A DNA stretch of 64,000 bases from positions 1,175,501 to 1,239,500 of the forward strand of contig NC_083677.1 of assembly GCF_030384665.1 (NCBI RefSeq), in the 5' to 3' direction. The DNA is from Lodderomyces elongisporus. Taxonomy: Eukaryota; Ascomycota; Pichiomycetes; Serinales; Debaryomycetaceae. Below the pieces are notes generated by a model, which was not told the origin of the DNA, did no database searches, and saw nothing but the letters and a program-made list of their open reading frames with translations. A program made the position numbers and the translations under genes. Positions within the stretch are counted from its first letter, which is position 1. Each line of letters starts with the position of its first letter. Below are positions 1 to 9,205 of the stretch, in pieces.

Positions 1-360
1 GATCTTGTCGGTAATTCTTTTCCTCTCTTGCTCTGCATTAGAGGCAGAACTCATTTGACTTGGCGAGCCCGAATAACGTCGAATGTTGCTATTATTGCCA
101 TATGAGTTGAACGACGACCTGATTGGTGATGAAGGTGTGGTATCTCTGTATGGAGGTAACAGTGTCTGATGAGTACCACCGCTGAGACTACCTCCACGAT
201 TTCCGGTCCCAATCATGCTACCAGTTCCATAGCTGTAGCCGTCGCCATCGCCATTGCCTCGATAAGGAGTAGTATTATTTGTAGGGTAGGGAACTTGTTG
301 TCTTGGCTGAATATTCTGTTGTTGTTGCTGAGGTCCCGGATATTGCGAGTCTTGCTCCAT
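1..360 (-). CDS. N-terminal part of an unrecognised Q-rich protein (runs off the window edge)
   Basis: On the minus strand an ATG at 360-358 opens a frame with no stop that runs to base 1 (120 codons), so only the N-terminus is present. The visible part is low complexity. It starts MEQDSQYPGPQQQQQ, is rich in Gln, Pro, Gly, Ser and Asn, includes a GDGDGYSYGTGS stretch, and ends in a more charged segment (AEQERKRITDKI) that may begin a folded or coiled-coil domain. Such N-termini are common in yeast transcription factors and signalling proteins, but no family can be named from this piece. It is divergent from PXR1 and shares its 1.27 kb intergenic region. The long open frame, the start codon and the protein-like composition make it likely to be a real gene. 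Confidence 0.7.
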   Translation of the reverse strand, partial: MEQDSQYPGPQQQQQNIQPRQQVPYPTNNTTPYRGNGDGDGYSYGTGSMIGTGNRGGSLSGGTHQTLLPPYRDTTPSSPIRSSFNSYGNNSNIRRYSGSPSQMSSASNAEQERKRITDKI

Positions 361-465
361 CAGGCGCCTGTTCTTTTTAAGTGGACTTTTGAACATTCTA
401 CTTTTTTTTTTTTATCTGTTTATTTTCTGGCTTTCTGTAGACATATATCTACACATATAAATATG

Positions 466-498
<33 letters not shown>

Positions 499-1632
499 AT
501 TGTATGTGCGTATATGCAATTATGTCGGACCTTGTGTGTTTACAGTACTTAAAAAGGCTTGATGTGTGTGTGTAGGTGGGTGTAAGTAAGTATCAATGTG
601 GAATTGTATGTCTGATGTTGTGTTGAATAGTTCAAGTTTGGAGTTGATTGAAAGTTTAGTTGAACATTTCCCTCAGCCGAAGTAGTCGATTTTGTGTCAC
701 GTAAAGTTTTATTTCTGTAATACTGGATTTACACCATCGTTTGGACTTAGTGAACTTTTAATGAAAAGTTAAGATCCAATTGAGGCTTTTATTGGCAGGA
801 CAGAGGAGGAAATTATTACTATCAAGTGATTGAGCAGACTATTGATCCCATCCAAGAATCTGTTCCATGTCTTCTTTACTATATATGTGTTACAGATTCC
901 AACCATTTGTGCCGATTAAAACAGAAAACTCGTTAAGCACTACCTAAAATCTTACTCCAACTTACACAACAAATTGGTTTAATCGTTACCGTGTTTATTA
1001 CTCGATATCCTCTACTACGATATGAAGTCAAACAGTAGCCCTTGATCTTGTATTTATTATTATTATCATTATTATTATTACTATTAGTATATGGTTTTTC
1101 TTTCCTTACTTTTGAATACTTTTATTTTTTTTGGTTCTTTGTTGTTGTGTGTTTTTTTTGTCTTCTCCTTTCCTCCTTCCTCTGCAATATAAGAGCTAGA
1201 ATCATTGTTATTACTACTACTGTTACTACTGCTGCTGCTATTACTACTATTACTACTATTACTACTTCTTCTTTTTTTTTTCACGATAAAAATATAAATC
1301 TCATTCTCACGTTTCGTACCAAAAAAAATTATTTTGTGTCACTAGAAATAATGTTTGTTTCAATTCAACTTTCTCATCTCATCCCCCTGCTCAATAGTAT
1401 CAGGACTAACTAATCTCAACAGATTACCCAATACAATAATAACCACTACAACCAAAGAAACTATAGAAAAGGTGACATATACTTTACTTTTCAATATCAC
1501 AATACATTAGAGCTGTTTATAAAGGATATTAGTTGCTATTGTTGTTGTTGTTGTTTTTGTTGTTTTCTTTTTTTCATTTTCTATATCTTCTAATTTGAAT
1601 AGACAAAGGATTTTTGCATTACAGGTTTAAAA
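361..1632. other. Divergent promoter region between the partial gene and PXR1
   Basis: No convincing gene is visible. The stretch holds an (AT)n/(GT)n run at about 463-498, a TAC-type trinucleotide run at about 1207-1267, a doubled CTCATC at 1373-1383 and a TATAAA at 1518-1523, about 110 bases before the PXR1 ATG. Open frames here are low-complexity products of the repeats. Confidence 0.7.
1373..1383 (-). promoter_or_regulatory. Two overlapping PAC-like motifs (CTCATC, reverse GATGAG) upstream of PXR1
   Basis: The sequence reads CTCATCTCATC, giving two overlapping CTCATC copies about 250 bases before the PXR1 start. GATGAG/CTCATC is the core of the PAC element of yeast ribosome-biogenesis promoters, and PXR1 is such a gene. 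The motif is seen directly; its function is inferred from gene class. Confidence 0.45.
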
Positions 1633-2670
1633 ATGGGATTAGCCGGTACAAAAGTGAAACAAAGGTTTGGCTTGGATCCAAGAAATACCAACTGGTCAAA
1701 TAATAATAATCAATTTGGTCATCAATATTTGACCAAGATGGGATGGACACCCGGTAAAGGGATAGGTCTTGTTCCCGACTCCATCACGACGCATTTGAAA
1801 ATCAATATCAAAACAGATAATGCTGGTTTGGGAGCCAAGCTACAAAAACGAAATAAAGACGCCAATGAGTTGGATGAGTGTAGCGGAGTCGACGCATTCC
1901 AACGAATATTGGGTAGATTAAACGGTAAAGAAGATGCGGTGAATAAAGTTATGGATATGAAGAGGGACGATATGATTATAAATGGTAAAATGGGAATCAG
2001 ATTTGTTAAAGGAGAGGTGCTTTCGAGTACTTGGGACAAGGAGAAAAAAGCATTGATCTCGTATGCAAATGGCAAAAATGAGGACAAAAAAGACAAAGAC
2101 GAGGTGAGTCTGCTGAGAAAACGTAAGGTAGAAGACGAGGAAAAGAGGGAAGTGAAAAAGAGCCGAAAGGATATTAAGGAAAAGAAGGAAAAGAAGGAAA
2201 AGAAGGAAAAGAAGGAAAAGAAGGAAAAGAAGGAAAAGAAGGAAAAGAAGGAAAAGAAGGAAAAGAAGGAGAAGAAGGAGAAGAAGGAAAAGAAGGAGAA
2301 GAAGGAAAAGAAGGAAAAGAAGGAAAAGAGTGATAAGAAAGAGAAGAAAGAGAAAAAAGATAAAAAAGAGAAAAAAGAGAAGAAGGAAAAGAAAGAGAAG
2401 AAGGAAAAGAAAGAAAAGAAAGAAAAGAAGGAAAAGAAAGAAAAGAAAGAAAAGAAGGAAAAGAAAGAAAAGAAAGACAAATTAGATAAAGAGAGCTCTA
2501 ATGCTGCTAATGTGGAGTCGACAAAGTCGCTCGTATCGGACTCTTCACGAGAATCAACGCCTACACCAATTGCCTCGCGTCTTTCTGTCCGTTCGAAATG
2601 GATTAAACAGAAGCGAGCCTCGGTCATGGACGCAAAAGCTCTCAACGAGATTTTTATGATTTCCAACTAG
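1633..2670 (+). CDS. PXR1: PXR1/GNO1, G-patch protein of rRNA and snoRNA maturation
   Basis: This 345-aa protein matches yeast Pxr1 at both ends. The N-terminus has the signature MGLAGTKVKQRFGLDPRNT followed by a G-patch (about residues 25-72: FGHQYLTKMGWTPGKGIGL, then NAGLGAK). The C-terminus has the conserved block RLSVRSKWIKQKRA...MDAKALNEIFM. In S. cerevisiae, Pxr1 is nucleolar, stimulates the helicase Prp43 through its G-patch, acts in early rRNA cleavage and snoRNA 3' end trimming, and inhibits telomerase. Residues about 175-285 are an almost uninterrupted Lys/Glu repeat (KEK units), longer and purer than the KKE/D region I recall in S. cerevisiae Pxr1. The antisense strand over this repeat is also open, which is only a repeat artefact. 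One in-frame CTG near residue 160 is probably read as Ser. It is convergent with the glucanosyltransferase gene. The start is the first ATG and matches the family. Confidence 0.95.
   Translation: MGLAGTKVKQRFGLDPRNTNWSNNNNQFGHQYLTKMGWTPGKGIGLVPDSITTHLKINIKTDNAGLGAKLQKRNKDANELDECSGVDAFQRILGRLNGKEDAVNKVMDMKRDDMIINGKMGIRFVKGEVLSSTWDKEKKALISYANGKNEDKKDKDEVSLLRKRKVEDEEKREVKKSRKDIKEKKEKKEKKEKKEKKEKKEKKEKKEKKEKKEKKEKKEKKEKKEKKEKKEKSDKKEKKEKKDKKEKKEKKEKKEKKEKKEKKEKKEKKEKKEKKEKKEKKDKLDKESSNAANVESTKSLVSDSSRESTPTPIASRLSVRSKWIKQKRASVMDAKALNEIFMISN
2176..2480 (+). repeat. 9-bp (AAGGAAAAG-type) coding minisatellite in PXR1
   Basis: About 300 bases of near-perfect GAAAAGAAG repeats encode the KEK tract. 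Two sub-blocks can be told apart by synonymous codons (GAAAAGAAG-rich to about 2330, AAAGAAAAG-rich after about 2390), separated by a short interruption coding SDKKEKKEKKDKKEK. Confidence 0.9.
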
Positions 2671-2989
2671 AATAATCAGTAGTAGAATTATAAAGAATAT
2701 AAAGAATATAAAGAATTTAAAAAAACAAACAAGAGAAAAATAAAGTCACAAGGTTACACTAGATTGATGTTTATTAGAGAGGAATAAAACTCTTTACAAA
2801 AGTAAAACAAAACGAAAAGAAAAGAAAAGAAAAAAAAATCAATTTCATTTCTATTTACTAGTTCTTTGTCACTCGAGTCCTATAATTTTTTTAAAAAAAA
2901 AGATTTCTTTTGTTGTTGTGGTTGTGGTGGTGGTGGTGGTTATGGCGTAGTGGTAATTTTCCTCAGTTGTGGCTGATTTCTCCTTCATT
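2671..2989. other. Convergent 3' intergenic region
   Basis: A/T-rich 3' flank shared by PXR1 and the glucanosyltransferase gene. It holds AAATAAAG-like and AATAAAA runs suitable for 3' end formation and a short GTGGT repeat near 2918-2942. No gene is seen. Confidence 0.6.
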
Positions 2990-4618
2990 TTACAATGCAA
3001 TAGTGAGGCCACCAACGAAAACACTAACAATGCCAACTATGCACATCAATTTGAAACTTGAAACCTTTTCTGCATTGGGCAATGCCAAACTTTGTCTGGA
3101 TCCTGATGCGGTATTTGTTGAACCAGAGTTGGTACCTGTTCTTGAGGCACCAGAGCCAGAGCCAGAGCCTTGGAGTACTCTGCTTGCTCCCGAGCCCAAT
3201 GTGCAGCTGGATGCAACTTGGGCGTCTCTATTTACCGAAGCCTGGCCGTCAAAATCACATGCATTGCTGTTTTCATTCTGCTCCATGTAGTACAAATTGA
3301 GGACGTATGATAATTTTTCTTTGGCTGAACAAAAGGAATATTCGCCATATTCACCCTTTGTTCCGTCGGCACTGATGTCTGAACAGTCGATTCTTCCACA
3401 GACATCGCCAAAGATCTCGCCATAATCTTCCTCGTCGACATCTTCCTTAACCACGCATCCAAAAGATTGTGCTATACATGAACAGTAGTTGTCATCTGGA
3501 GTTGGGGGCAAGTCGGGTGATGCTCTCCACGTTGATTTGCTCGAGTCGGGGCAAGACAATGTTGAAGTGGCTTGGTCTGTTTCATCTGAGGAGTGTGCAT
3601 AGGATGGGCTAATATTGTTAATCTCAGAGCTATAGTATTTGTAGTCGCCCATGGTTGATACTGATGAGCCACGAAGTGAAACTAAACCATAGTTGTTTGC
3701 CTCCTCATAGTACATGTAAACAATACCACCGGACCAAATATCGGTCATGTTTCTTCCGTACAATTCCTGAACTTCGGTAAATAGTCTTGGTCTTTCGACA
3801 TTGCATCCATATTCCGAGAAAAAGATGGGGATTGGCAAGTTTGAAAATTCTTCTGTGCGGTCCTTGTATCCACTTTCTTCAAATGTCGAGTCGCCACACC
3901 ATTCGTACATATTGATACCAAAAAAGTCGGCTCTTTCATCCAAAGAGCCGCATGCAAAGTAGTCGGCAATGGCGATACGAGTATCTTCGTCGTCGTTGGA
4001 ACTGTAACCAACGGGAATTTTTCTCATGTTGGAGCTGTTGTCGATATATTGTTTCATGTCTCTTACTGCCGCCTTGACAAATGGAGAGGCATCAGTATTG
4101 GAACGATTGTTTGTAACTTCGTTTCCAGCGAAAAAGCCCAAGACATTTGCATAGTCGGCAAGTGCGTCAATTACTTGAGTGTATCTTTCGTAGTGGGCAA
4201 CGTCCCAGCTGGGTTCGTTACGATTGATTGAGTTTTGTGGTTGTGACAAGTCGGCGACGATGTAAATGCCTGCTTCGCTAAACATTTGCATGCATTCGTC
4301 GTGGTCCAACTCTGGGTCGATTGCGTATATACGCAATGTGTTTGTGTTTAGTTTTATGAAATGCTCAACGTCACGGCGACATGCGGCGGCATCTGCCAAG
4401 GGGTCCTTGTACGCTGTATTGTTTGACGAAGATGATCTCTCACCGCCTTGCAACGAGGTGTCTTCTTGGTATGCTATACCACGCATGAGGAACTGCGAAC
4501 CATTATTAGTGTAAAAGAATTTGTTGCCGACAATCTCAATGGGTGGTGTTGTGTCTTCGAATTTGGCTAGAGCCGTTGCAAAAAGGGTGACAAAGGGAAT
4601 AAAGCTAGTGAACTTCAT
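2990..4618 (-). CDS. PHR1: GPI-anchored beta-1,3-glucanosyltransferase, PHR1/PHR2 (GAS1) type
   Basis: This 542-aa protein has the full Gas1/Phr layout. A signal peptide covers residues 1-18 (cleavage about ALA|KF). A GH72 catalytic domain covers about 19-335, with the two catalytic glutamates visible as E167 (AGNEVTN) and E269 (FFSEYGCN). A Cys-rich X8/CBM43 domain covers about 356-472. A Ser/Gly-rich linker follows, then a C-terminal hydrophobic tail (about 523-542) typical of a GPI signal. These enzymes cut and rejoin beta-1,3-glucan chains at the cell surface to elongate wall glucan. The opening PPIEIVGNKFFYTNNGSQF and the X8 domain place it with C. albicans Phr1/Phr2 rather than the X8-less members. 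PHR1 and PHR2 cannot be separated from sequence alone, so the symbol is a best guess. In C. albicans these paralogues are controlled by pH through Rim101, and candidate sites lie upstream. Confidence 0.9.
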   Translation of the reverse strand: MKFTSFIPFVTLFATALAKFEDTTPPIEIVGNKFFYTNNGSQFLMRGIAYQEDTSLQGGERSSSSNNTAYKDPLADAAACRRDVEHFIKLNTNTLRIYAIDPELDHDECMQMFSEAGIYIVADLSQPQNSINRNEPSWDVAHYERYTQVIDALADYANVLGFFAGNEVTNNRSNTDASPFVKAAVRDMKQYIDNSSNMRKIPVGYSSNDDEDTRIAIADYFACGSLDERADFFGINMYEWCGDSTFEESGYKDRTEEFSNLPIPIFFSEYGCNVERPRLFTEVQELYGRNMTDIWSGGIVYMYYEEANNYGLVSLRGSSVSTMGDYKYYSSEINNISPSYAHSSDETDQATSTLSCPDSSKSTWRASPDLPPTPDDNYCSCIAQSFGCVVKEDVDEEDYGEIFGDVCGRIDCSDISADGTKGEYGEYSFCSAKEKLSYVLNLYYMEQNENSNACDFDGQASVNRDAQVASSCTLGSGASRVLQGSGSGSGASRTGTNSGSTNTASGSRQSLALPNAEKVSSFKLMCIVGIVSVFVGGLTIAL

Positions 4619-5070
4619 TTATGAGGATATGGTGGTGATAATAAGGTGGAGGGAGTTTGTTTGTTTTGTTTTGTTGTTTTTGTTTTTTTTAAAAAAAAAA
4701 AAGAAAAGTTCTTATTCAGTTGTTGTTCTTTGTCTTTCTCAGAATAAAGAATGGATTAGGAAAAAGGTGTTTTGAAAGATTTTAAGAAATGGTAAAGGAT
4801 GTTGAGGGATTTGTTGTTTAAATTGTTATGTTGTTGCTTTAAAGTAAATCAAAGTACTGGGATCTGGTTGCGAAAAAAAAAAATTTGGGGTGGGGGTTGG
4901 GGGAGGTGAATGATGTATATGTAGAATAATGGGAATGTAGAGATAGATATCACGGACCCAAAATTTTGTTTGTGAATAGTAATAGTAAAATAAGCAAGAG
5001 TAAAGCCCAAAATGTAAATAAAAGTAAAGTGAGGAAGATTGAGGAATTGAAAAGTTGATACAACCTGGTC

Positions 5071-5082
5071 TATTTATATATA
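5071..5082 (-). promoter_or_regulatory. TATA-type element for the glucanosyltransferase gene
   Basis: Read on the minus strand this is TATATATAAATA, about 455 bases before the ATG at 4618. It is a strong TATA consensus for a regulated wall gene, but the distance implies a long 5' leader if it is used. Confidence 0.35.
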
Positions 5083-6122
5083 CCCTTGAAGACCTGTAGA
5101 AACAGAAACAAAATCAAAAACAGACACATTTGTAGTAGGGAAAAAAATTTGAAGAATAAAAAAATAAGAAAAAAAAAGAAAAGAGATGAAAGGAGCAATC
5201 TCCATATTATCTTGGATGTCTAGGCACATTGGTGTGTTACACGTGTTGAATGTTGTGGTAAGTAGTTGTAGTGGTACTACAACTACAACTACTACTACTA
5301 GAGGCAAAGGGTAGATCAAGAAATGGTTTGTGTGTTTGTGGTTGTTGGTGGTTCCATTTTCTTGGTGAAATGTAACTTTGTGCAATATTATTACGTAATA
5401 CAATACATAGTTAAGAAAAAAAAATAAAAAAAGAAAAAAAATAAAAAAAGAGAAAAAAAAGGCTAGCTATGAGCTACCAAATGTACACGTATTAAATGAA
5501 TGAAGGTCAATAGTGGCACAGTACTTCTCCATACATCTCCATACATCTCCATACATCTTCATACATTAAACCACAGTTCGGCTCAAGAAGAAGATCCATC
5601 CATTTCAACGTCACGAGATCCCATAATTGTAAGATGCTGATGCTTGATCGTGGTTTTAAAATATAGAAAGGTGTTGTTTATCTTTTCTTTTTTCCTTTTT
5701 CCTTTTTCCTTTTCCTTTTTTTATTTCTCCTTTGAAAAGAAAGAAATAATAAAAATATTCACGCTATTTTGAACAACCTTTGCTCTTTTCTTTATTTCTC
5801 TTTCTTTAATAGGCTCTATGCCATAGAACAAACATTAGTCCAAGCCAGAATTGAAAACATGTTGCTTATCGTCATGAAACAAATTGTCCTCGACTCCACA
5901 TTGCTCATATTGTGAACATGTATACTCGTCTCCCTCTATCTCTATATCCTCTTTTTCTTTGGGGGGGGGGGGGTTAGCATAGCCTCAGATCAATAATAAA
6001 GATAATAAGAATTACTGAGTTACCTAATTTTCTTTTATCATAATTTTAAATGAATGTGAATATGTAGGTAGAGATACATTCTTACTGCTACGACTTTTTT
6101 TATATTTTTAATTTATTTTGTA

Positions 6123-6123
6123 G

Positions 6124-6170
<47 letters not shown>
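6123..6170. repeat. (GTT)16 microsatellite
   Basis: Sixteen consecutive GTT/TTG units with no interruption, in the intergenic region between the glucanosyltransferase gene and ERG26. Confidence 0.95.
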
Positions 6171-6651
6171 GATGTTTGTTTAAAATTTCTTCTTTTTTTT
6201 TCTTGGTTTCTGGTGCCAATGGACATAGACGGTGCATTTCTGGAAAAAAAAAAAAATACAAAAACATTTACTTTGTCAGCACCAAGGCTATTTCTCCTCG
6301 ACATCATCTTCTTCTTCTTCTTCTTGGTTTATTCTTGTTGGGTTATTCTTGGTTCATTCTTTTCTGTAGCTGGCTTTTGCAGGTCAGATGGCACATTTTG
6401 TTGTTTTGAGCGAGGCTGAGCTTGCACATAACAACTTTTTTCCTTGGTTCAATGCTAATACTTTTGACATCCATAACAAAGCTATAAAACACTAAGTAAA
6501 AGATAGATGAAGGAAGATGAAGGAAGATGAAGAGATGGAAAATGTCTCTATTGGCAGTATGTTCAATTGCAAACTAGTATTTATCCTATTGCTTCAAAAA
6601 AAAAAGAACCAAATCGTCCTTCCTTATTCTTCCATTTCTCTTTTTCAGCCC

Positions 6652-6747
6652 CCACTACTACTGCCACTACTACTGCCACTACTACTGCCACTACTACTGC
6701 CACTACTACTGCCACTACTACTGCCACTACTACTGCCACTACTACTT
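6652..6747. repeat. 12-bp minisatellite (CCACTACTACTG, 8 units)
   Basis: Seven perfect CCACTACTACTG units followed by one ending in TT. The unit length is a multiple of three, so it creates long artefactual open frames on both strands. Confidence 0.95.
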
Positions 6748-7366
6748 CTTTTTGACAGAGAAAAAAGACAACAAACAAGTTGTACTCCTGCTATTACTTT
6801 GGTCACGTGCCTGTTATTCAATGCACTCACCAAGAAATTCAAGTATATAAACCCATGTAGTCAAATACCTATACACGAAGCAAGCAAGAAAAGAAAGAGG
6901 TAGATATTGTGCATACTCATGACAAGAGAGATTGACATCAACTGTTAGAAAGTTTGATATACATTTTCTAATACGATTTCTCCTTTGTCATAAAATTTTG
7001 TTTTTTTATTTTTATTTTTTTGGCGTAATTTTTTTTATTTTTTTGGTTGCAAAATGGAACACATTATCTGTAAATATTTTTGCAAAAAGTGAAATAATAG
7101 TATTCAGGTATTTACATACATACTGGTGTATCTTCCTGTTGAACATTACACCGCAGTGATTCTAACTTTTCAATTATTTATTAAAACGAAAACATAACAT
7201 AGTGAAATCCAAAAACGAATATTATTTAAAAAAAGAGAAGCAGACTAATATAATCAAGAGAGACAATGCAACCTTCATTAATTGAAAAACAACTATTGCA
7301 TCATCAACGATAACAACGACAACAACGACAAAAGAATCTAAAAATCTGAGGAGGGTTAGCACCACA

Positions 7367-8425
7367 TTACAACTTCTCGTTGATCCACTCCAAAGTGTTG
7401 ATAATACCAGTCTCTATATCAACTTCTGGCTTATAGTCCAACAATTTTTTGGCTTTTTCGATATTATGATACCTAACTGCACAAACAACCTTGACTCTAA
7501 ATGGTGTGATTCCAGGCTGCTTGCCCAACATCTTAGACACAAACTCTGACACGTACCCCAAACAAAGCGCCACTGGTCGACTCAACTTAATATAGTACTT
7601 GTCGATATACCCATCATTCTTCCATACTGCTCTCGCCAATGTCCAGAAATACGTTGGCGCATCATTCGTAATGAAAAAAGTCTGGCCACTCACTTGGTCT
7701 CTTCTTTCCTCATCCAAAAGCTTTTGTGCTGCCAACACATGTGCATCAGCCACATTACCTACATAAGTCCAGTCAAACAAATTATTGTTATCGCCCAACT
7801 GGTACTTGGACTGCCCCAACTCTGCACTAGCTTTCAAACCAGGAACAAGCTGCCTATCACCTGGGCCAAATATTCCCGCCGGCCTCAAACACACAGTGCG
7901 GAAATTTTGAGCAGGATCATTGGCTTCCATCACCGCAGTCTCGGCAATCGCCTTGGTTTCATTGTATCCATCCATATGCACCTCGGGATAAGGCCAACTT
8001 TCATCAGCATTTATCACATCCTGGCCATTGAAAATCACACCAGCCGAGGACGTATATACAAAAACACCAACTCCACATTCTTTGCTCACGGCAAGTAAAT
8101 TCTTAGTCCCTTCAACATTGACTTTTTCGTATATAGCTTGCGCCATGCCATGAATTGGTGATGCCGAGTGCACGATAACATCACATCCACTTTCCTTTAT
8201 GGCCAAAGCAACATCACCGGCTGATGTAAGATCACCCTTGATAAATCCAATTTGTTTTGGATCAAATGTGAAAAACTTGGACAATTTGCTAGGAATTGGC
8301 CTGATATCAAACACAGTGATCTTTGTCTCGGGACTATTTACATGAAATTGTTGAATCAAATGGAGACCAAGAAACCCAGCTCCGCCTACCAATAGCACCG
8401 ACTTGGGGTTTAAACGCGCAGACAT
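7367..8425 (-). CDS. ERG26: Sterol-4-alpha-carboxylate 3-dehydrogenase (C-3 sterol dehydrogenase)
   Basis: This 352-aa protein is an NAD(P)-dependent short-chain dehydrogenase of the 3-beta-HSD family. The N-terminal Rossmann motif is GGAGFLG (residues 14-20), and the catalytic pair YxxxK is seen as Y154 and K158 (GYNETKA), with an upstream YTSS serine region. It also has the family block RPAGIFGPGDRQLVPG. The length agrees with yeast Erg26 (349 aa). It oxidises and decarboxylates the 4-alpha-carboxysterol intermediate, working with Erg25, Erg27 and the scaffold Erg28 in the ER during C-4 demethylation of ergosterol precursors. A TATA-rich run (about 8502-8519) lies 80-95 bases before the ATG. 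No exact CTCGTATA Upc2 site was seen in the upstream region. Confidence 0.96.
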   Translation of the reverse strand: MSARLNPKSVLLVGGAGFLGLHLIQQFHVNSPETKITVFDIRPIPSKLSKFFTFDPKQIGFIKGDLTSAGDVALAIKESGCDVIVHSASPIHGMAQAIYEKVNVEGTKNLLAVSKECGVGVFVYTSSAGVIFNGQDVINADESWPYPEVHMDGYNETKAIAETAVMEANDPAQNFRTVCLRPAGIFGPGDRQLVPGLKASAELGQSKYQLGDNNNLFDWTYVGNVADAHVLAAQKLLDEERRDQVSGQTFFITNDAPTYFWTLARAVWKNDGYIDKYYIKLSRPVALCLGYVSEFVSKMLGKQPGITPFRVKVVCAVRYHNIEKAKKLLDYKPEVDIETGIINTLEWINEKL

Positions 8426-9205
8426 GACTTCTAATGTGTATGTAGTGTATTTACTGTATGTAGTGTTTGCACTTGTATCAACTACTCTCCAACGTGAGTG
8501 AAGTTTATAAATATATATTATTTTTCATGCTCTCGTACCGATCGCTTGACAATAAAAAAGTTAGAAAAAAAAACATTAAATTAAATTAAATATAATTCTA
8601 AAATTGAGGAAGGAAGAAAAATACATGTACATAAAAAGATAAACAAGTAAATAAGTAAATAAGTAAATAAGTAAACACAAATAAAAAATTTCAAAAAAAA
8701 AACAAAAAAATCAAATCATACGACAGAAGGGGAGAAGAGGAAGAAGAAGAAGAATAACAAAGCGATGTTATAACAAAAAGACATAGAAATTGGTTTACAT
8801 GGGTTTCAGAGACTGATCTTGGTTAGATCATACCAATTCAAAAGGATTTTAGATTGATGGAATCTACTTACTTCTAATCTATCTATTAGTTTTCAATTCA
8901 AACCACATTAAAAGAAGAAAGGAAAAAAAAAAAATCATTCAACAATTTAAATACTAATTGAAAAATGGCATTTTTGTCATCTAGCCAAAGCCAACATTAG
9001 ACAACAATATTGTAGTGATTACATGACAACGGTTGTAAAACTCAAGCGAGAATTAAAAACAATGCATGTAATCCATTTTACATTGTACTCCCCCTTCTTT
9101 TCTATTTTTATTTTTTTTGGTCATCAATATCAACAACAACTAGATCTCTGTTAAAGGCCACAACAAAACTCGTTTCGTGTGTTTCAATATTTCGAAACAA
9201 TAGTT
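8426..9205. other. ERG26 promoter and nucleoporin 3' flank
   Basis: A/T-rich, with a TATA-like run just upstream of ERG26, (AAGTAAAT)n near 8646-8672 and a GAAGAAGAAGAAG run near 8741-8753. No gene seen. Confidence 0.6.

Larger units (their letters stand above)
4619..7366. other. 2.7 kb gene-free stretch between the glucanosyltransferase gene and ERG26
   Basis: This holds the promoter of the glucanosyltransferase gene (left part) and the 3' flank of ERG26 (right end). Visible items are a TATA-type run (5071-5082), two Rim101-like sites (5358-5365, 6199-6206), a 10-bp CTCCATACAT repeat (about 5527-5566), a G13 tract (5961-5973), (GTT)16 (6123-6170), a 12-bp minisatellite (6652-6747), and CACGTG plus TATATAAA at 6804 and 6844. 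No convincing coding region is seen; open frames here come from the repeats. Confidence 0.65.

Noticed and set aside
1722..2666. Long open frame antisense to PXR1 (FFSFF-type repeats)
   Set aside because: It is the complement of the KEK minisatellite. The 9-bp unit keeps all frames open, and the product has no protein-like features outside the repeat.
6113..6778. Several open frames over the GTT and CCACTACTACTG repeats
   Set aside because: Homopolymeric Thr, Val/Ala or Ser/Gly products of microsatellites.
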